A stretch of DNA of 64,000 nucleotides from Streptococcus pneumoniae (GCF_001347015.1 NZ_CFGI01000003.1:1-64000), one strand, 5' to 3'. Shown: positions 6,897-17,065, counted from the stretch's first letter. Notes: generated by a model not told the origin, from the sequence alone. Numbers and translations: made by a program.

Positions 6897-8845
6897 AAAT
6901 TCAAGACCTATTGAGAAAAGATGTTATGTTGCTGGATTTGCAGGCGACTGAAAAAACAGCTGTCATCGACGAGATGATTAAAAGTTTGACAGACCACGGT
7001 TATGTGACAGATTTTGAAATCTTTAAAGAAGGAATTTTGGCGCGTGAAGCTTTGACTTCTACAGGTTTGGGTGATGGTATCGCAATGCCTCATAGCAAAA
7101 ATGCTGCTGTCAAAGAAGCGACTGTTCTCTTTGCTAAGTCAAACAAGGGAGTTGACTATGAGAGCTTGGACGGGCAAGCAACTGACCTCTTCTTCATGAT
7201 TGCGGCTCCAGAAGGTGCCAATGACACTCACTTGGCTGCCTTGGCGGAATTGTCTCAATACTTGATGAAAGACGGCTTTGCTGACAAACTTCGTCAAGCA
7301 ACATCAGCTGACCAAGTTATTGAACTTTTTGACAAAGCTTCAGAAAAAACTGAAGAGCCTGTTCAAGTGCATACTAATGAAACTGGTGACTTTATCGTAG
7401 CTGTTACAGCTTGTACGACAGGTATTGCTCACACTTACATGGCCCAAGAAGCTCTTCAAAAAGTGGCTGCTGAAATGGGTGTTGGAATTAAGGTCGAAAC
7501 CAACGGTGCTAGCGGTGTTGGGAACCAACTAACTGCTGAAGACATCCGTAAGGCTAAAGCTGTTATCATCGCAGCAGACAAGGCAGTTGAAATGGATCGT
7601 TTCGATGGCAAACCATTGATCAATCGTCCAGTTGCTGACGGTATCCGTAAGACAGAAGAGTTAATTAACTTGGCTCTTTCAGGAGATGCTGAAGTCTACC
7701 GTGCTGCTAATGGAACAAAAGCTGCAACAGCCTCTAACGAAAAACAAAGCCTTGGTGGTGCCTTCTACAAACACTTGATGAGTGGCGTATCCCAAATGTT
7801 GCCATTTGTTATCGGTGGTGGTATCATGATTGCCCTTGCCTTCTTGATTGATGGTGCTTTGGGTGTTCCAAATGAAAACCTTGGTAATCTTGGTTCTTAC
7901 CATGAACTAGCTTCTATGTTCATGAAAATTGGTGGTGCAGCCTTTGGTTTGATGCTTCCAGTCTTTGCAGGTTATGTTGCCTACTCTATCGCTGAAAAAC
8001 CAGGTTTGGTAGCAGGTTTCGTGGCTGGTGCTATTGCCAAAGAAGGTTTTGCCTTTGGTAAAATTCCTTATGCCGCTGGTGGTGAAGTAACTTCAACTCT
8101 TGCAGGTGTCTCATCTGGTTTCCTAGGTGCCCTTGTGGGTGGATTTATCGCAGGTGCTTTGGTTCTTGCTATTAAGAAATACGTTAAAGTTCCACGTTCA
8201 CTTGAAGGTGCTAAGTCAATCCTTCTCTTGCCACTTCTTGGAACAATCTTGACAGGATTTGTCATGCTAGCTGTGAACATCCCAATGGCAGCAATCAACA
8301 CTGCTATGAATGACTTCCTTGGCAGTCTTGGTGGCGGTTCAGCTGTCCTTCTCGGTATCGTCCTTGGTGGAATGATGGCTGTCGATATGGGTGGACCAGT
8401 CAATAAAGCAGCTTATGTCTTTGGTACAGGTACGCTTGCGGCAACTGTTTCTTCAGGTGGTTCTGTGGCTATGGCAGCAGTTATGGCTGGAGGAATGGTG
8501 CCACCACTTGCAATCTTTGTCGCAACGCTTCTCTTTAAAGACAAATTTACCAAAGAAGAACGCAACTCTGGCTTGACAAACATCATCATGGGCTTGTCAT
8601 TCATCACTGAGGGAGCGATTCCATTTGGTGCCGCTGACCCAGCTCGTGCGATTCCAAGCTTTATCCTTGGTTCGGCAGTAGCAGGTGGACTCGTTGGTCT
8701 TACTGGTATCAAACTCATGGCTCCACACGGAGGAATCTTCGTGATCGCCCTTACTTCTAATGCCCTTCTTTACCTCGTTTTTGTCTTGGTAGGAGCAATC
8801 GTAAGTGGAGTAGTCTATGGTTACCTACGCAAACCACAAGCATAA
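6893..8845 (+). CDS. fruA: PTS fructose transporter, EIIABC
   Basis: Fructose-specific phosphotransferase permease of 650 aa that imports fructose and delivers it as fructose-1-phosphate. Three domains are fused in the order A-B-C. EIIA (about 1-145) has the phospho-accepting H67 in GIAMPHSKN. EIIB (about 165-262) has C174 in VTACTTGIAHTYMA. The membrane EIIC domain (about 290-650) has multiple helices and the GPVNKAAYVFG and PFGAADP blocks. Length is normal. It is the last gene of the operon and is followed by a terminator. Confidence 0.95.
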   Translation: MKIQDLLRKDVMLLDLQATEKTAVIDEMIKSLTDHGYVTDFEIFKEGILAREALTSTGLGDGIAMPHSKNAAVKEATVLFAKSNKGVDYESLDGQATDLFFMIAAPEGANDTHLAALAELSQYLMKDGFADKLRQATSADQVIELFDKASEKTEEPVQVHTNETGDFIVAVTACTTGIAHTYMAQEALQKVAAEMGVGIKVETNGASGVGNQLTAEDIRKAKAVIIAADKAVEMDRFDGKPLINRPVADGIRKTEELINLALSGDAEVYRAANGTKAATASNEKQSLGGAFYKHLMSGVSQMLPFVIGGGIMIALAFLIDGALGVPNENLGNLGSYHELASMFMKIGGAAFGLMLPVFAGYVAYSIAEKPGLVAGFVAGAIAKEGFAFGKIPYAAGGEVTSTLAGVSSGFLGALVGGFIAGALVLAIKKYVKVPRSLEGAKSILLLPLLGTILTGFVMLAVNIPMAAINTAMNDFLGSLGGGSAVLLGIVLGGMMAVDMGGPVNKAAYVFGTGTLAATVSSGGSVAMAAVMAGGMVPPLAIFVATLLFKDKFTKEERNSGLTNIIMGLSFITEGAIPFGAADPARAIPSFILGSAVAGGLVGLTGIKLMAPHGGIFVIALTSNALLYLVFVLVGAIVSGVVYGYLRKPQA

Positions 8846-8861
8846 AAAATAGATATAAAAT

Positions 8862-8896
8862 GAAAAGATTGGACCGTTTGGTGCAGTCTTTTTCTC
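8862..8896 (+). terminator. Terminator of the fru operon
   Basis: A hairpin formed by AAAGATTG and CAGTCTTT (one G-T pair) runs into a T-rich tail, 17 nt after the fruA stop. Confidence 0.65.
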
Positions 8897-8918
8897 TTTC
8901 CGAAATGTTTGTGAAATA

Positions 8919-8927
8919 TGGTATAAT
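8919..8927 (+). promoter_or_regulatory. Extended -10 promoter of ftsK
   Basis: TGG-TATAAT ends 6 nt before the ftsK ATG with no ribosome binding site between. The predicted transcription start coincides with the start codon, suggesting a leaderless mRNA. Confidence 0.6.
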
Positions 8928-8933
8928 AGAAGA

Positions 8934-11237
8934 ATGGCAAACAAGAATACAAGTAAAACAAGACGGAGACCGTCTAAAGCAGAAGTCGAAAGAAAAGAAG
9001 CGATTCAACGAATGTTGATTTCGTTGGGAATCGCACTTTTATTGATTTTCGCAGCCTTCAAATTAGGGGCTGCAGGTATCACTCTTTACAATTTAATTCG
9101 CTTGCTGGTGGGTAGCTTAGCTTATCTGGCAATATTTGGTATCCTGCTCTACCTCTTCTTTTTCAAGTGGATACGAAAACAGGAAGGACTCCTATCAGGA
9201 TTTTTCACCATATTTGCTGGCTTACTCTTGATTTTTGAGGCCTACTTGGTTTGGAAATATGGTTTAGACAAGTCCGTTCTAAAAGGGACCATGGCTCAGG
9301 TTGTGACGGATCTGACTGGTTTTCGAACGACCAGTTTTGCTGGAGGGGGCTTGATTGGTGTCGCTCTTTATATTCCAACCGCCTTTCTCTTTTCAAATAT
9401 CGGCACTTACTTTATTGGTTCTATCTTGATTTTAGTGGGTGCCCTCCTAGTCAGTCCTTGGTCTGTTTACGATATTGCTGAATTTTTCAGTAGAGGCTTT
9501 GCTAAATGGTGGGAAGGACATGAGCGTCGAAAAGAGGAACGCTTTGTCAAACAAGAAGAAAAAGCTCGCCAAAAGGCTGAGGAAGAGGCTAGATTAGAAC
9601 AAGAAGAGGCTGAAAAGGCCTTACTCGATTTGCCTCCTATTGATATGGAAACGGGTGAAATTCTGACAGCAGATGTTGTACTTGACGCTCCACCTTTTCC
9701 AGAAGAAGATTGGGTGGAACCAGAAATCATCCTGCCTCAATCTGAACTTGAATTCGCTGAACAGGAAGATGGCTCTGATGACGAAGATGTTCAGGTCGAT
9801 TTTTCAGCCAAGGAGGCTCTTGAATACAAACTTCCAAGTTTACAACTCTTTGCCCCGGATAAACCCAAAGACCAGTCTAAAGAGAAGAAAATTGTTCGAG
9901 AAAATATCAAAATCCTAGAAGAAACCTTTGCTAGCTTTGGTATCAAGGTGACGGTGGAACGGGCTGAAATTGGGCCATCAGTGACCAAGTATGAAGTCAA
10001 GCCAGCAGTAGGTGTAAGGGTCAACCGCATTTCCAATCTAGCAGATGACCTCGCTCTAGCCTTGGCAGCCAAGGATGTTCGAATCGAAGCACCTATCCCA
10101 GGGAAATCTCTCGTTGGAATCGAAGTGCCTAACTCCGAGATTGCCACTGTGTCTTTCCGCGAACTATGGGAACAATCTCAAACGAAAGCAGAAAATCTCT
10201 TAGAAATTCCTTTAGGAAAGGCAGTTAATGGCACCGCAAGAGCTTTTGACCTTTCTAAAATGCCCCACTTGCTTGTCGCAGGTTCAACGGGTTCAGGGAA
10301 GTCAGTAGCTGTTAACGGCATTATCGCCAGCATCCTCATGAAGGCGAGACCTGACCAAGTTAAATTTATGATGGTCGATCCCAAGATGGTTGAATTGTCT
10401 GTTTACAATGATATTCCCCACCTCTTGATTCCAGTCGTGACCAATCCACGTAAGGCCAGCAAGGCTTTGCAAAAGGTCGTGGATGAGATGGAAAATCGTT
10501 ATGAACTCTTTGCCAAGGTGGGAGTTCGGAACATTGCAGGCTTTAATGCCAAGGTAGAAGAGTTCAATGCCCAGTCTGAGTACAAGCAGGTTCCGCTACC
10601 GCTCATTGTCGTGATTGTGGATGAGTTGGCTGACCTCATGATGGTTGCCAGCAAGGAAGTGGAAGACGCTATCATTCGTCTCGGACAGAAGGCACGTGCT
10701 GCCGGTATCCACATGATTCTTGCAACCCAGCGTCCATCCGTTGATGTCATATCTGGTTTGATCAAGGCCAATGTCCCATCTCGTGTCGCATTTGCGGTTT
10801 CATCAGGGACAGACTCCCGTACTATCTTGGATGAAAATGGAGCTGAGAAACTACTTGGTCGAGGAGATATGCTCTTTAAACCAATCGATGAAAATCATCC
10901 TGTTCGTCTCCAAGGCTCCTTTATCTCGGATGATGATGTCGAACGCATCGTAAACTTCATCAAGGCTCAGGCTGATGCGGACTACGATGAGAGTTTTGAT
11001 CCAGGTGAGGTTTCTGAAAATGAAGGAGAATTTTCAGATGGTGAATCTGGTGGAGATCCGCTTTTTGAAGAAGCCAAGGCTTTGGTAATCGAAACCCAGA
11101 AAGCCAGCGCATCTATGATTCAGCGCCGTTTGTCTGTTGGATTTAACCGTGCGACCCGTCTCATGGAAGAGCTTGAGATGGCAGGTGTCATTGGTCCAGC
11201 TGAAGGTACCAAACCAAGAAAAGTATTGCAACAATAA
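8934..11237 (+). CDS. ftsK: DNA translocase FtsK/SpoIIIE
   Basis: Septum-located ATP-driven DNA pump of 767 aa that clears chromosome DNA from the closing division site. Four hydrophobic helices occupy about 28-50, 55-78, 85-105 and 140-170, anchoring it in the membrane. An acidic and basic linker follows (about 190-320). The motor domain carries Walker A GSTGSGKS near residue 450 and Walker B with [11 protein letters not shown]-terminal winged-helix gamma domain (about 700-760, [16 protein letters not shown]) would read DNA polarity sequences. Length is normal for Gram-positive members. The start lies within 6 nt of the -10 box and has no ribosome binding site. Confidence 0.94.
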   Translation: MANKNTSKTRRRPSKAEVERKEAIQRMLISLGIALLLIFAAFKLGAAGITLYNLIRLLVGSLAYLAIFGILLYLFFFKWIRKQEGLLSGFFTIFAGLLLIFEAYLVWKYGLDKSVLKGTMAQVVTDLTGFRTTSFAGGGLIGVALYIPTAFLFSNIGTYFIGSILILVGALLVSPWSVYDIAEFFSRGFAKWWEGHERRKEERFVKQEEKARQKAEEEARLEQEEAEKALLDLPPIDMETGEILTADVVLDAPPFPEEDWVEPEIILPQSELEFAEQEDGSDDEDVQVDFSAKEALEYKLPSLQLFAPDKPKDQSKEKKIVRENIKILEETFASFGIKVTVERAEIGPSVTKYEVKPAVGVRVNRISNLADDLALALAAKDVRIEAPIPGKSLVGIEVPNSEIATVSFRELWEQSQTKAENLLEIPLGKAVNGTARAFDLSKMPHLLVAGSTGSGKSVAVNGIIASILMKARPDQVKFMMVDPKMVELSVYNDIPHLLIPVVTNPRKASKALQKVVDEMENRYELFAKVGVRNIAGFNAKVEEFNAQSEYKQVPLPLIVVIVDELADLMMVASKEVEDAIIRLGQKARAAGIHMILATQRPSVDVISGLIKANVPSRVAFAVSSGTDSRTILDENGAEKLLGRGDMLFKPIDENHPVRLQGSFISDDDVERIVNFIKAQADADYDESFDPGEVSENEGEFSDGESGGDPLFEEAKALVIETQKASASMIQRRLSVGFNRATRLMEELEMAGVIGPAEGTKPRKVLQQ

Positions 11238-11238
11238 A

Positions 11239-11278
11239 AAATAGCTTCTTTCCAAGTTTGGAAGGAGGCTATTTTACT
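11239..11278 (+). terminator. ftsK terminator
   Basis: A long stem (11239-11256 with 11259-11276, arms containing AAAATAGC/GCTATTTT) directly after the stop codon. The A- and T-flanked arms suggest bidirectional action. Confidence 0.8.
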
Positions 11279-11295
11279 GGCTATTGATTACTTTT

Positions 11296-11400
11296 ATACT
11301 CTTCGAAAATCAAATTCAAACCACGTCAGCTTCGCCTTGCCGTACTCAAGTACTGCCTACGGCTAGCTTCCTAGTTTGCTCTTTGATTTTCATTGAGTAT
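11296..11400 (+). repeat. BOX element (boxA-boxC, no boxB)
   Basis: It starts ATACTCTTCG and ends ATTGAGTAT, with the boxA segment (CACGTCAGCTTCGCCTTGCC) and boxC segment (CTAGCTTCCTAGTTTGCTCT). No boxB copy lies between them. Its right end supplies the stop codon and last residues of the minus-strand gene that follows. Confidence 0.92.
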
Positions 11401-11815
11401 TATTTTCTGAAGTTGGAGTAGTGGACTGTTTTTCATTTTCAGTAGTAGGCTTACTTGGAGCAGGAGTAGTAGATTCCTGAGTTGATGTTTTCTGCTCTTC
11501 TTTTTTCTCTTCCTTGACGCTGGCTTTTGGCGTTTCCTCTTGCTGTGTTTTTTCTTGAGTGGTGTTAGTTTCTTTATTGGGACTAGTGTTTTCCTTAGGG
11601 GATTCCTTTTGAATTTCTTTGACAATGGTTGTCGTCTGGCTTGTAGTAGGTTCTTTTTTAGTATTTTTGTTATTATCCAAGGCGTTTATGATAGTGATAC
11701 TTGCGGTAATTAAGCCAAGGATACTAGCGATAGTCGCAACGATTTTTTGAAAGACTGTAAAGCCTTTTTTGATGTGTTCTGTTTTTGGTTTTGAAGTTCT
11801 ACGATAATTAGACAT
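11390..11815 (-). CDS. Thr/Ser/Glu-rich single-pass membrane protein (DUF6556-like)
   Basis: A 141-aa protein of unknown function. A basic N-terminus (1-20) is followed by one membrane helix (about 22-47, IVATIASILGLITASITII). A long low-complexity outer region then follows, rich in Thr, Ser, Glu, Lys and Pro (50-141). The layout suggests a membrane-anchored surface stalk or a linker protein. I associate it with the family labelled DUF6556 in streptococci, from memory. Its final residues (NTQ and the stop) are encoded by the end of a BOX repeat, so the natural C-terminus may have been replaced. Low-complexity tails tolerate this. It has its own promoter and an AAAGGAGAG ribosome binding site. 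Confidence 0.72.
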   Translation of the reverse strand: MSNYRRTSKPKTEHIKKGFTVFQKIVATIASILGLITASITIINALDNNKNTKKEPTTSQTTTIVKEIQKESPKENTSPNKETNTTQEKTQQEETPKASVKEEKKEEQKTSTQESTTPAPSKPTTENEKQSTTPTSENNTQ

Positions 11816-11840
11816 ACATTCTCTCCTTTAATTAAAATTT

Positions 11841-11846
11841 ATTATA
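11841..11846 (-). promoter_or_regulatory. -10 box for the DUF6556-like gene
   Basis: The minus strand reads TGCGGTATAAT, a consensus -10 about 25 nt before the start codon, with AAAGGAGAG between. Confidence 0.6.
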
Positions 11847-11910
11847 CCGCATTTCTTTAAAAAAATCTTAAAAAAAGAGGAGATTTTTCTACACGAACTT
11901 CAGTAATTAG

Positions 11911-11939
11911 TTGAAATAAAATATGACTTATGATAGAAT
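11911..11939 (+). promoter_or_regulatory. Promoter of the ABC transporter/secreted protein pair
   Basis: TTGAAA (11911-11916) and TAGAAT (11934-11939, preceded by TGA) are spaced by 17 bp. A strong AAAGGAGGG ribosome binding site follows before the ATG at 11977. Confidence 0.75.
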
Positions 11940-11976
11940 AAAATAAAGAAAGCGGTTTCAAAAAGGAGGGCGTTAT

Positions 11977-14061
11977 ATGTTCGAAATTAGAAATTTGAGT
12001 CTCTCTTTTGCAGGCAGGCGGTTGCTAGAGCCAACAGATTTGATATTTGAAAGGGGAAAAGTATATACAATATATGGGAAGTCAGGCGTAGGAAAGTCTT
12101 CTTTACTGAATAAAATTGGTTTGCTCTCTGCTACGGATCCTAGTGTTTCTTATTTCTTTGATGGAAAAGAGATTGATATCGAAAATAAGAAATCAGTCTC
12201 TGTCTTTATAGCTGAAGAAGTTGCCTTTGTATTTCAGGGGCGAAATCTAATAAATGATTTGACCGTATTTGAAAATTTAAGACTAGCTTTAAACTTTTAT
12301 GACTTGAGTCCAGATGAAATAGAAAGCAAAATTGATACAGTATTGGCGGATTTACAGATTTCTTCTTTAAAGCATGCTTATCCAGAAGATTTATCCGGTG
12401 GTGAAGAACAACGAGTGGCAATCGCAAGAGCCTTAGTTACAGGAAAGACTCTCATCTTAGCTGATGAACCAACAAGTTCTTTGGATAAAGAAAATAGAGA
12501 AAAAGTCTCCGCCTTGTTAATTGATTTAGCTCACAAATATCATAAAATTGTATTGATTGTTTCGCATGATGAGGCGATGATTGCAATAGGAGATGTTCAG
12601 CTTCATTTTAAAGACCATAAATTAGTTGGGAATTGTCTTATTTTGAATTCTGATGAAGGGATAAAGGATTCTAAGAAGTGGTCCTCCTGTTTGTCGTCTT
12701 CTCATACGAAGCTATCCGTTTTGAAACATAGAAGGCCTTTTTTACCTAGATTATTAGCGTTTTTTATCTCTCTTGTAGTTGCTATAGCAGTAACCTCTAT
12801 TAACTTTCAGTCCTTATTTGCGGATAAGTATCACCAACTGGTGAACAACTCACTCGAAAATGGCTTCTTGGTGATTAATGATTCGCTTCATTTACAAACT
12901 ACAAAAGTGTTGGATGATTTTCTCAGTTTTGATAAGGAGGAAATCACCTCAATTAGCACAAGTCAGAATATTCAAACCGTCAAGCCTTATATGGAGTTTC
13001 TCTCTTTGGGTATGACGTTTGATAATTCAAAAGACTATTCACAACTTCAAAAGAACTTTCAGCCAACTTTGACTATTGATGGTCAGACCAGAAGCTTGAC
13101 AAGAAATTTTTCAATTCAACCCTTGTATCAGACAAATACAACACAGAGGCAGATAGAGTATTTTGATAGGAGCAATGAAAAAGGGATTTATCTATCTGAG
13201 CAATTCATTTCAGATGAAAAATTACCAAATATAGTTTCGGGAACTACCGTGACACTGACTTTTTATATTCCAATTTCTTTATATGAATCAAGTATAGAGA
13301 AAGAGGGGAATATATTGAAAGGAGATGGCGATTTATTTGTCAAAGTGGATAAAACATATCCTGTTTTAGGGATTGTTAAAAAAAGTTATCCGTTTGAATA
13401 TTCCCCTTATGGGAACACCCTATTTATGAATATTGCTGAAATGGAAGAATTGCAAAATGAAGCAATTCAACAGCATCCCATGACGAAGATGGCTTTAGAT
13501 GGTTTTCCTTTGAAATCATGGATGCCGAGTGCGATTCATGTGTTACTAAAGGATAGCGGTGCTATTCCTGAAGAATTGAGTAGAATAAGAGCAATCTCTT
13601 CACAAATTACTATTTTATCATCATATGAAAACTACGAAGAATTTAATAAAGGACTCACCTATATCAGGCAATTTTTAATGTTGCTATCCCTAGTCTTACT
13701 CATCCTTGTCATCGCAGTATTGTCCTTTGTTTTCTTTTTGCTCAATCGTCCTCGACGCTTTGAAGTAGGGATTTTAAAATCTTTGGGATACAGTACTCAA
13801 AATATTGTTTGGCTTTTCTTAAAAGAATTAATTGGTTATGGTAAAACAATTTCGATATTAGCAAGTTGTTTACTCGTCATTCTTTCCATTTTAGCAATGC
13901 AAGTGCTTAAATTGGAAATTTCAGATGTTTTTAAATTCTATCTAACTTCCGTTTTCACCTTAATTGGATTATCAGTCTCAGTACTGATAATAAGTGGCTT
14001 ACTACCTATATACACAACTTGTAGGCAAACAGTTGTCGATACTATCCGAAAGAATGGATGA
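11977..14061 (+). CDS. Fused ABC transporter: ATPase plus FtsX/MacB-type permease
   Basis: A 694-aa half-transporter with the ATPase at the N-terminus. Walker A is GKSGVGKSS (34-42), the Q-loop is in VFQGRN, the signature is LSGGEEQ and Walker B is LILADEPTSSLD, followed by the H-loop VSHDE. The permease half has one helix at about 262-286, a large extracellular region (about 290-560) and three C-terminal helices (about 565-592, 622-648, 658-684). This is the four-helix MacB/FtsX layout used for peptide export or peptide immunity rather than small-molecule import. The gene is AT-rich, is absent from the gene order I recall for pneumococcus, and is coupled to a small secreted protein 9 nt downstream. 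Substrate is unknown. Confidence 0.82.
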   Translation: MFEIRNLSLSFAGRRLLEPTDLIFERGKVYTIYGKSGVGKSSLLNKIGLLSATDPSVSYFFDGKEIDIENKKSVSVFIAEEVAFVFQGRNLINDLTVFENLRLALNFYDLSPDEIESKIDTVLADLQISSLKHAYPEDLSGGEEQRVAIARALVTGKTLILADEPTSSLDKENREKVSALLIDLAHKYHKIVLIVSHDEAMIAIGDVQLHFKDHKLVGNCLILNSDEGIKDSKKWSSCLSSSHTKLSVLKHRRPFLPRLLAFFISLVVAIAVTSINFQSLFADKYHQLVNNSLENGFLVINDSLHLQTTKVLDDFLSFDKEEITSISTSQNIQTVKPYMEFLSLGMTFDNSKDYSQLQKNFQPTLTIDGQTRSLTRNFSIQPLYQTNTTQRQIEYFDRSNEKGIYLSEQFISDEKLPNIVSGTTVTLTFYIPISLYESSIEKEGNILKGDGDLFVKVDKTYPVLGIVKKSYPFEYSPYGNTLFMNIAEMEELQNEAIQQHPMTKMALDGFPLKSWMPSAIHVLLKDSGAIPEELSRIRAISSQITILSSYENYEEFNKGLTYIRQFLMLLSLVLLILVIAVLSFVFFLLNRPRRFEVGILKSLGYSTQNIVWLFLKELIGYGKTISILASCLLVILSILAMQVLKLEISDVFKFYLTSVFTLIGLSVSVLIISGLLPIYTTCRQTVVDTIRKNG

Positions 14062-14070
14062 GGTGATATC

Positions 14071-14448
14071 ATGAAACATAAGATAATGAAAAAAATAATA
14101 GTGGTAGTGTTTGCTATCCCATGGTTAACATTTTTAAGTCAAGTACATGCAGATTATGTAAGTAAGTCTAGTTCTTTAGACGGTTATAGCTTGGTAGGCT
14201 TGAATGTTCTTAATGTGACTTTTAATGCTTCTGGCTATTCTGATACTTATAGTGGCAGTGTGTCAAATATGTATTTCACTGACTGGGCTTGGTTTCCTAA
14301 TACGATAAGTAATCGTTCCACTTGGAAAAGTTCGATTCCATATGGTCAACGCGCAAATGGTACAGTCCATATAGGTGTAGGAGTAAATTCGCCTTGGGGA
14401 GCGGTTAATCTCTGGGGCGGACAAAATTACTTTTCTTTAGATTTTTAA
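14071..14448 (+). CDS. Small secreted Trp/Gly-rich protein, bacteriocin-like
   Basis: A 125-aa protein of unknown function with a clear Sec signal peptide (basic MKHKIMKK, hydrophobic core to about residue 24, likely cut after VHA at 27). The mature part of about 98 aa has no cysteine. It is rich in Ser, Asn, Gly, Trp and aromatic residues and ends in an aromatic tail (YFSLDF). It begins 9 nt after the fused ABC transporter gene, so the two are one transcript. A secreted aromatic-rich peptide beside a MacB-type transporter recalls lactococcin-972-type bacteriocin loci. The sequence does not show the classic lactococcin-972 motifs by eye, so family membership is only a guess. Confidence 0.65.
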   Translation: MKHKIMKKIIVVVFAIPWLTFLSQVHADYVSKSSSLDGYSLVGLNVLNVTFNASGYSDTYSGSVSNMYFTDWAWFPNTISNRSTWKSSIPYGQRANGTVHIGVGVNSPWGAVNLWGGQNYFSLDF

Positions 14449-14547
14449 CAGAAATAATCAAAGTTAGATAGAATGAATAAGAATGCTCTTGATGATGGTA
14501 TCAAGAGTATTTTATGTTATTCAGATTAATGCAAACATTGCCCTTTC

Positions 14548-14576
14548 TTGTCGCAAGCTCCGTTTCATGATACAAT
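14548..14576 (+). promoter_or_regulatory. Promoter of the cysteine desulfurase gene
   Basis: TTGTCG (14548-14553) and TACAAT (14571-14576) with 17-bp spacing. This rules out translation from the upstream TTG at 14548, which is the -35 box itself. Confidence 0.7.
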
Positions 14577-14607
14577 AGAGGGAGTGATTTTAGAAAGCGT
14601 GAGAAAC

Positions 14608-15750
14608 ATGATTTACTTTGATAATTCGGCGACGACCAAGCCCTATCCTGAAGCCCTTGAAACCTATATGCAGGTGGCTTCAAAAATTTTAGGAAATCCA
14701 TCTAGTCTCCATCGTTTGGGAGACCAGGCAACACGAATTTTAGATGCTTCCCGTCAGCAAATTGCAGATTTGATTGGCAAGAAAAGTGATGAAATCTTCT
14801 TTACTTCTGGTGGGACAGAAGGTGATAACTGGGTTATCAAGGGTGTGGCCTTTGAAAAAGCCCAGTTTGGCAAGCACATCATCGTATCATCCATTGAACA
14901 TCCGGCAGTCAAAGAGTCAGCCCTCTGGTTGAAAAGTCAAGGTTTTGAAGTGGATTTTGCTCCAGTTGATAACAAAGGATTTGTGGATGTTGAAGCGTTA
15001 GCAGATTTGATACGACCGGATACGACCCTTGTTTCCATCATGGCAGTTAACAATGAAATTGGCTCTATTCAGCCCATTGAGGCTATTTCAAAACTATTGG
15101 CAGACAAGCCGACTATTTCCTTCCACGTTGATGCGGTTCAGGCGCTTGCCAAGATTCCGACTGAAAAGTATCTGACAGAACGAGTGGATTTCGCGACTTT
15201 CTCTGGTCACAAGTTCCACGGAGTTCGTGGTGTTGGTTTTGTCTATATCAAGTCTGGTAAGAAAATTACGCCTCTGTTGACAGGTGGTGGTCAGGAACGT
15301 GATTACCGTTCGACAACTGAAAATGTGGCAGGGATTGCTGCGACAGCCAAGGCTCTCCGTTTGTCTATGGAAAAGCTAGATATCTTCACTAGCAAGACTG
15401 GCCAGATGAAGGCAGTGATTCGTCAAGCACTTCTGGACTATTCGGATATATTTGTCTTTTCAGATGAGGAAGACTTTGCCCCTCATATCCTGACTTTTGG
15501 AATCAAGGGTGTTCGTGGAGAAGTCATTGTTCACGCCTTTGAAGACTATGATATTTTTATCTCAACGACCTCGGCTTGTTCGTCCAAGGCAGGAAAACCA
15601 GCCGGAACCCTGATTGCCATGGGAGTGGATAAAGATAAGGCCCATTCAGCTGTGCGTCTTAGCCTAGACCTTGAAAATGATATGAGTCAGGTCGAGCAGT
15701 TTTTGACCAAGTTAAAATTGATTTACAATCAAACTAGAAAAGTAAGATAG
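14608..15750 (+). CDS. iscS: Cysteine desulfurase (NifS/IscS class)
   Basis: PLP enzyme of 380 aa that takes sulfur from cysteine and passes it on as a persulfide. The N-terminal [10 protein letters not shown] block, the HP motif in SSIEHPAVK, the PLP lysine in [11 protein letters not shown] and the mobile Cys loop [10 protein letters not shown] are all present. Its partner is very likely ThiI, whose gene starts 8 nt after the stop; the pair would supply sulfur for 4-thiouridine in tRNA and possibly for thiamine. The ATG at 14608 is chosen because a promoter lies inside the longer upstream reading frame. The symbol is approximate, since the ThiI-dedicated desulfurase is also called nifZ or nifS. 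Confidence 0.9.
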   Translation: MIYFDNSATTKPYPEALETYMQVASKILGNPSSLHRLGDQATRILDASRQQIADLIGKKSDEIFFTSGGTEGDNWVIKGVAFEKAQFGKHIIVSSIEHPAVKESALWLKSQGFEVDFAPVDNKGFVDVEALADLIRPDTTLVSIMAVNNEIGSIQPIEAISKLLADKPTISFHVDAVQALAKIPTEKYLTERVDFATFSGHKFHGVRGVGFVYIKSGKKITPLLTGGGQERDYRSTTENVAGIAATAKALRLSMEKLDIFTSKTGQMKAVIRQALLDYSDIFVFSDEEDFAPHILTFGIKGVRGEVIVHAFEDYDIFISTTSACSSKAGKPAGTLIAMGVDKDKAHSAVRLSLDLENDMSQVEQFLTKLKLIYNQTRKVR

Positions 15751-15758
15751 GAGCATTC

Positions 15759-16973
15759 ATGCAATATTCAGAAATTATGATTCGCTACGGTGAGCTGTCA
15801 ACCAAGGGCAAAAACCGTATGCGTTTCATCAATAAACTTCGTAATAATATTTCAGACGTTTTGTCTATCTATCCCCAAGTTAAGGTAACAGCAGATCGCG
15901 ACCGTGCCCACGCTTACCTCAATGGAGCTGATTACACAGCAGTAGCAGAATCACTCAAGCAAGTCTTCGGGATTCAAAATTTTTCTCCTGTCTATAAGGT
16001 TGAAAAATCTGTAGAAGTTCTGAAGTCTGCTGTCCAAGAGATTATGCAGGACATCTACAAGGAAGGCATGACCTTTAAGATCTCTAGCAAGCGTAGCGAC
16101 CACAACTTTGAACTTGATAGTCGTGAACTCAACCAAACACTTGGAGGAGCTGTATTCGAAGCCATTCCAAACGTACAAGCTCAAATGAAAAGTCCTGACA
16201 TCAATCTTCAGGTGGAGATTCGTGAGGAGGCGGCTTATCTTTCCTATGAAACCATTCGTGGGGCTGGTGGTTTGCCAGTTGGAACTTCAGGTAAAGGGAT
16301 GCTCATGTTGTCAGGAGGGATTGACTCACCTGTAGCAGGTTATCTTGCTCTTAAGCGTGGGGTAGATATTGAGGCAATTCACTTTGCCAGTCCACCATAT
16401 ACTAGTCCCGGTGCCCTCAAGAAAGCGCAGGACTTGACCCGTAAATTGACCAAGTTTGGGGGCAATATCCAGTTTATCGAAGTGCCTTTTACAGAGATTC
16501 AAGAGGAAATCAAGGCCAAGGCGCCAGAAGCCTATCTCATGACCTTGACGCGTCGCTTTATGATGCGGATTACCGACCGTATTCGTGAGGTACGAAATGG
16601 TTTGGTTATCATCAATGGGGAAAGTCTAGGTCAAGTAGCTAGCCAGACCTTGGAAAGCATGCAGGCTATTAACGCTGTGACCAACACTCCCATCATTCGT
16701 CCTGTGGTTACCATGGATAAGTTGGAAATCATTGACATCGCCCAGGAAATCGATACCTTTGACATTTCTATCCAGCCGTTTGAAGACTGTTGTACGATTT
16801 TTGCGCCAGATCGTCCGAAAACCAATCCTAAGATTAAGAATGCAGAGCAGTACGAAGCACGCATGGATGTTGAAGCTTTGGTTGAGCGAGCAGTGGCAGG
16901 AATTATGATTACTGAGATTACACCGCAGGTTGAAAAAGATGAAGTCGATGACTTGATTGACAATCTGCTTTAA
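15759..16973 (+). CDS. thiI: tRNA 4-thiouridine synthase
   Basis: ThiI adenylates and thiolates uridine 8 of tRNA. The 404-aa protein has an N-terminal ferredoxin-like and THUMP RNA-binding region (about 1-165). The PP-loop ATP pyrophosphatase domain follows, with the motif [12 protein letters not shown] near 183-194 and a conserved [10 protein letters not shown] block near the C-terminus. It has no C-terminal rhodanese domain, as is usual in Gram-positives, so the sulfur carrier role must be played by its own cysteines or by the desulfurase encoded just upstream. A GGAG ribosome binding site precedes the start. Confidence 0.94.
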   Translation: MQYSEIMIRYGELSTKGKNRMRFINKLRNNISDVLSIYPQVKVTADRDRAHAYLNGADYTAVAESLKQVFGIQNFSPVYKVEKSVEVLKSAVQEIMQDIYKEGMTFKISSKRSDHNFELDSRELNQTLGGAVFEAIPNVQAQMKSPDINLQVEIREEAAYLSYETIRGAGGLPVGTSGKGMLMLSGGIDSPVAGYLALKRGVDIEAIHFASPPYTSPGALKKAQDLTRKLTKFGGNIQFIEVPFTEIQEEIKAKAPEAYLMTLTRRFMMRITDRIREVRNGLVIINGESLGQVASQTLESMQAINAVTNTPIIRPVVTMDKLEIIDIAQEIDTFDISIQPFEDCCTIFAPDRPKTNPKIKNAEQYEARMDVEALVERAVAGIMITEITPQVEKDEVDDLIDNLL

Positions 16974-17008
16974 TCAGAAAACACAAAAGAATAGCGAAAA
17001 TCAGGAAA

Positions 17009-17056
17009 GAAAGTTAGTTTTTTATCTAAAAAATAGGTAAAAAACTAACTTTTTTT
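17009..17056 (+). terminator. Terminator after thiI
   Basis: AAAGTTAGTTTTTTA (from 17010) pairs with TAAAAAACTAACTTT (to about 17053), followed by T's. It can act in both directions. Confidence 0.75.
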
Positions 17057-17065
17057 CTATTTTTA

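Noticed and set aside
6020-8718. Long antisense frames over fruK and fruA
   Set aside because: They are shadows of GC-periodic coding sequence on the opposite strand with no ribosome binding sites.
14548-14607. TTG start giving a 400-aa cysteine desulfurase
   Set aside because: The TTG is the -35 box of the gene's own promoter, and the family start [10 protein letters not shown] is at 14608.
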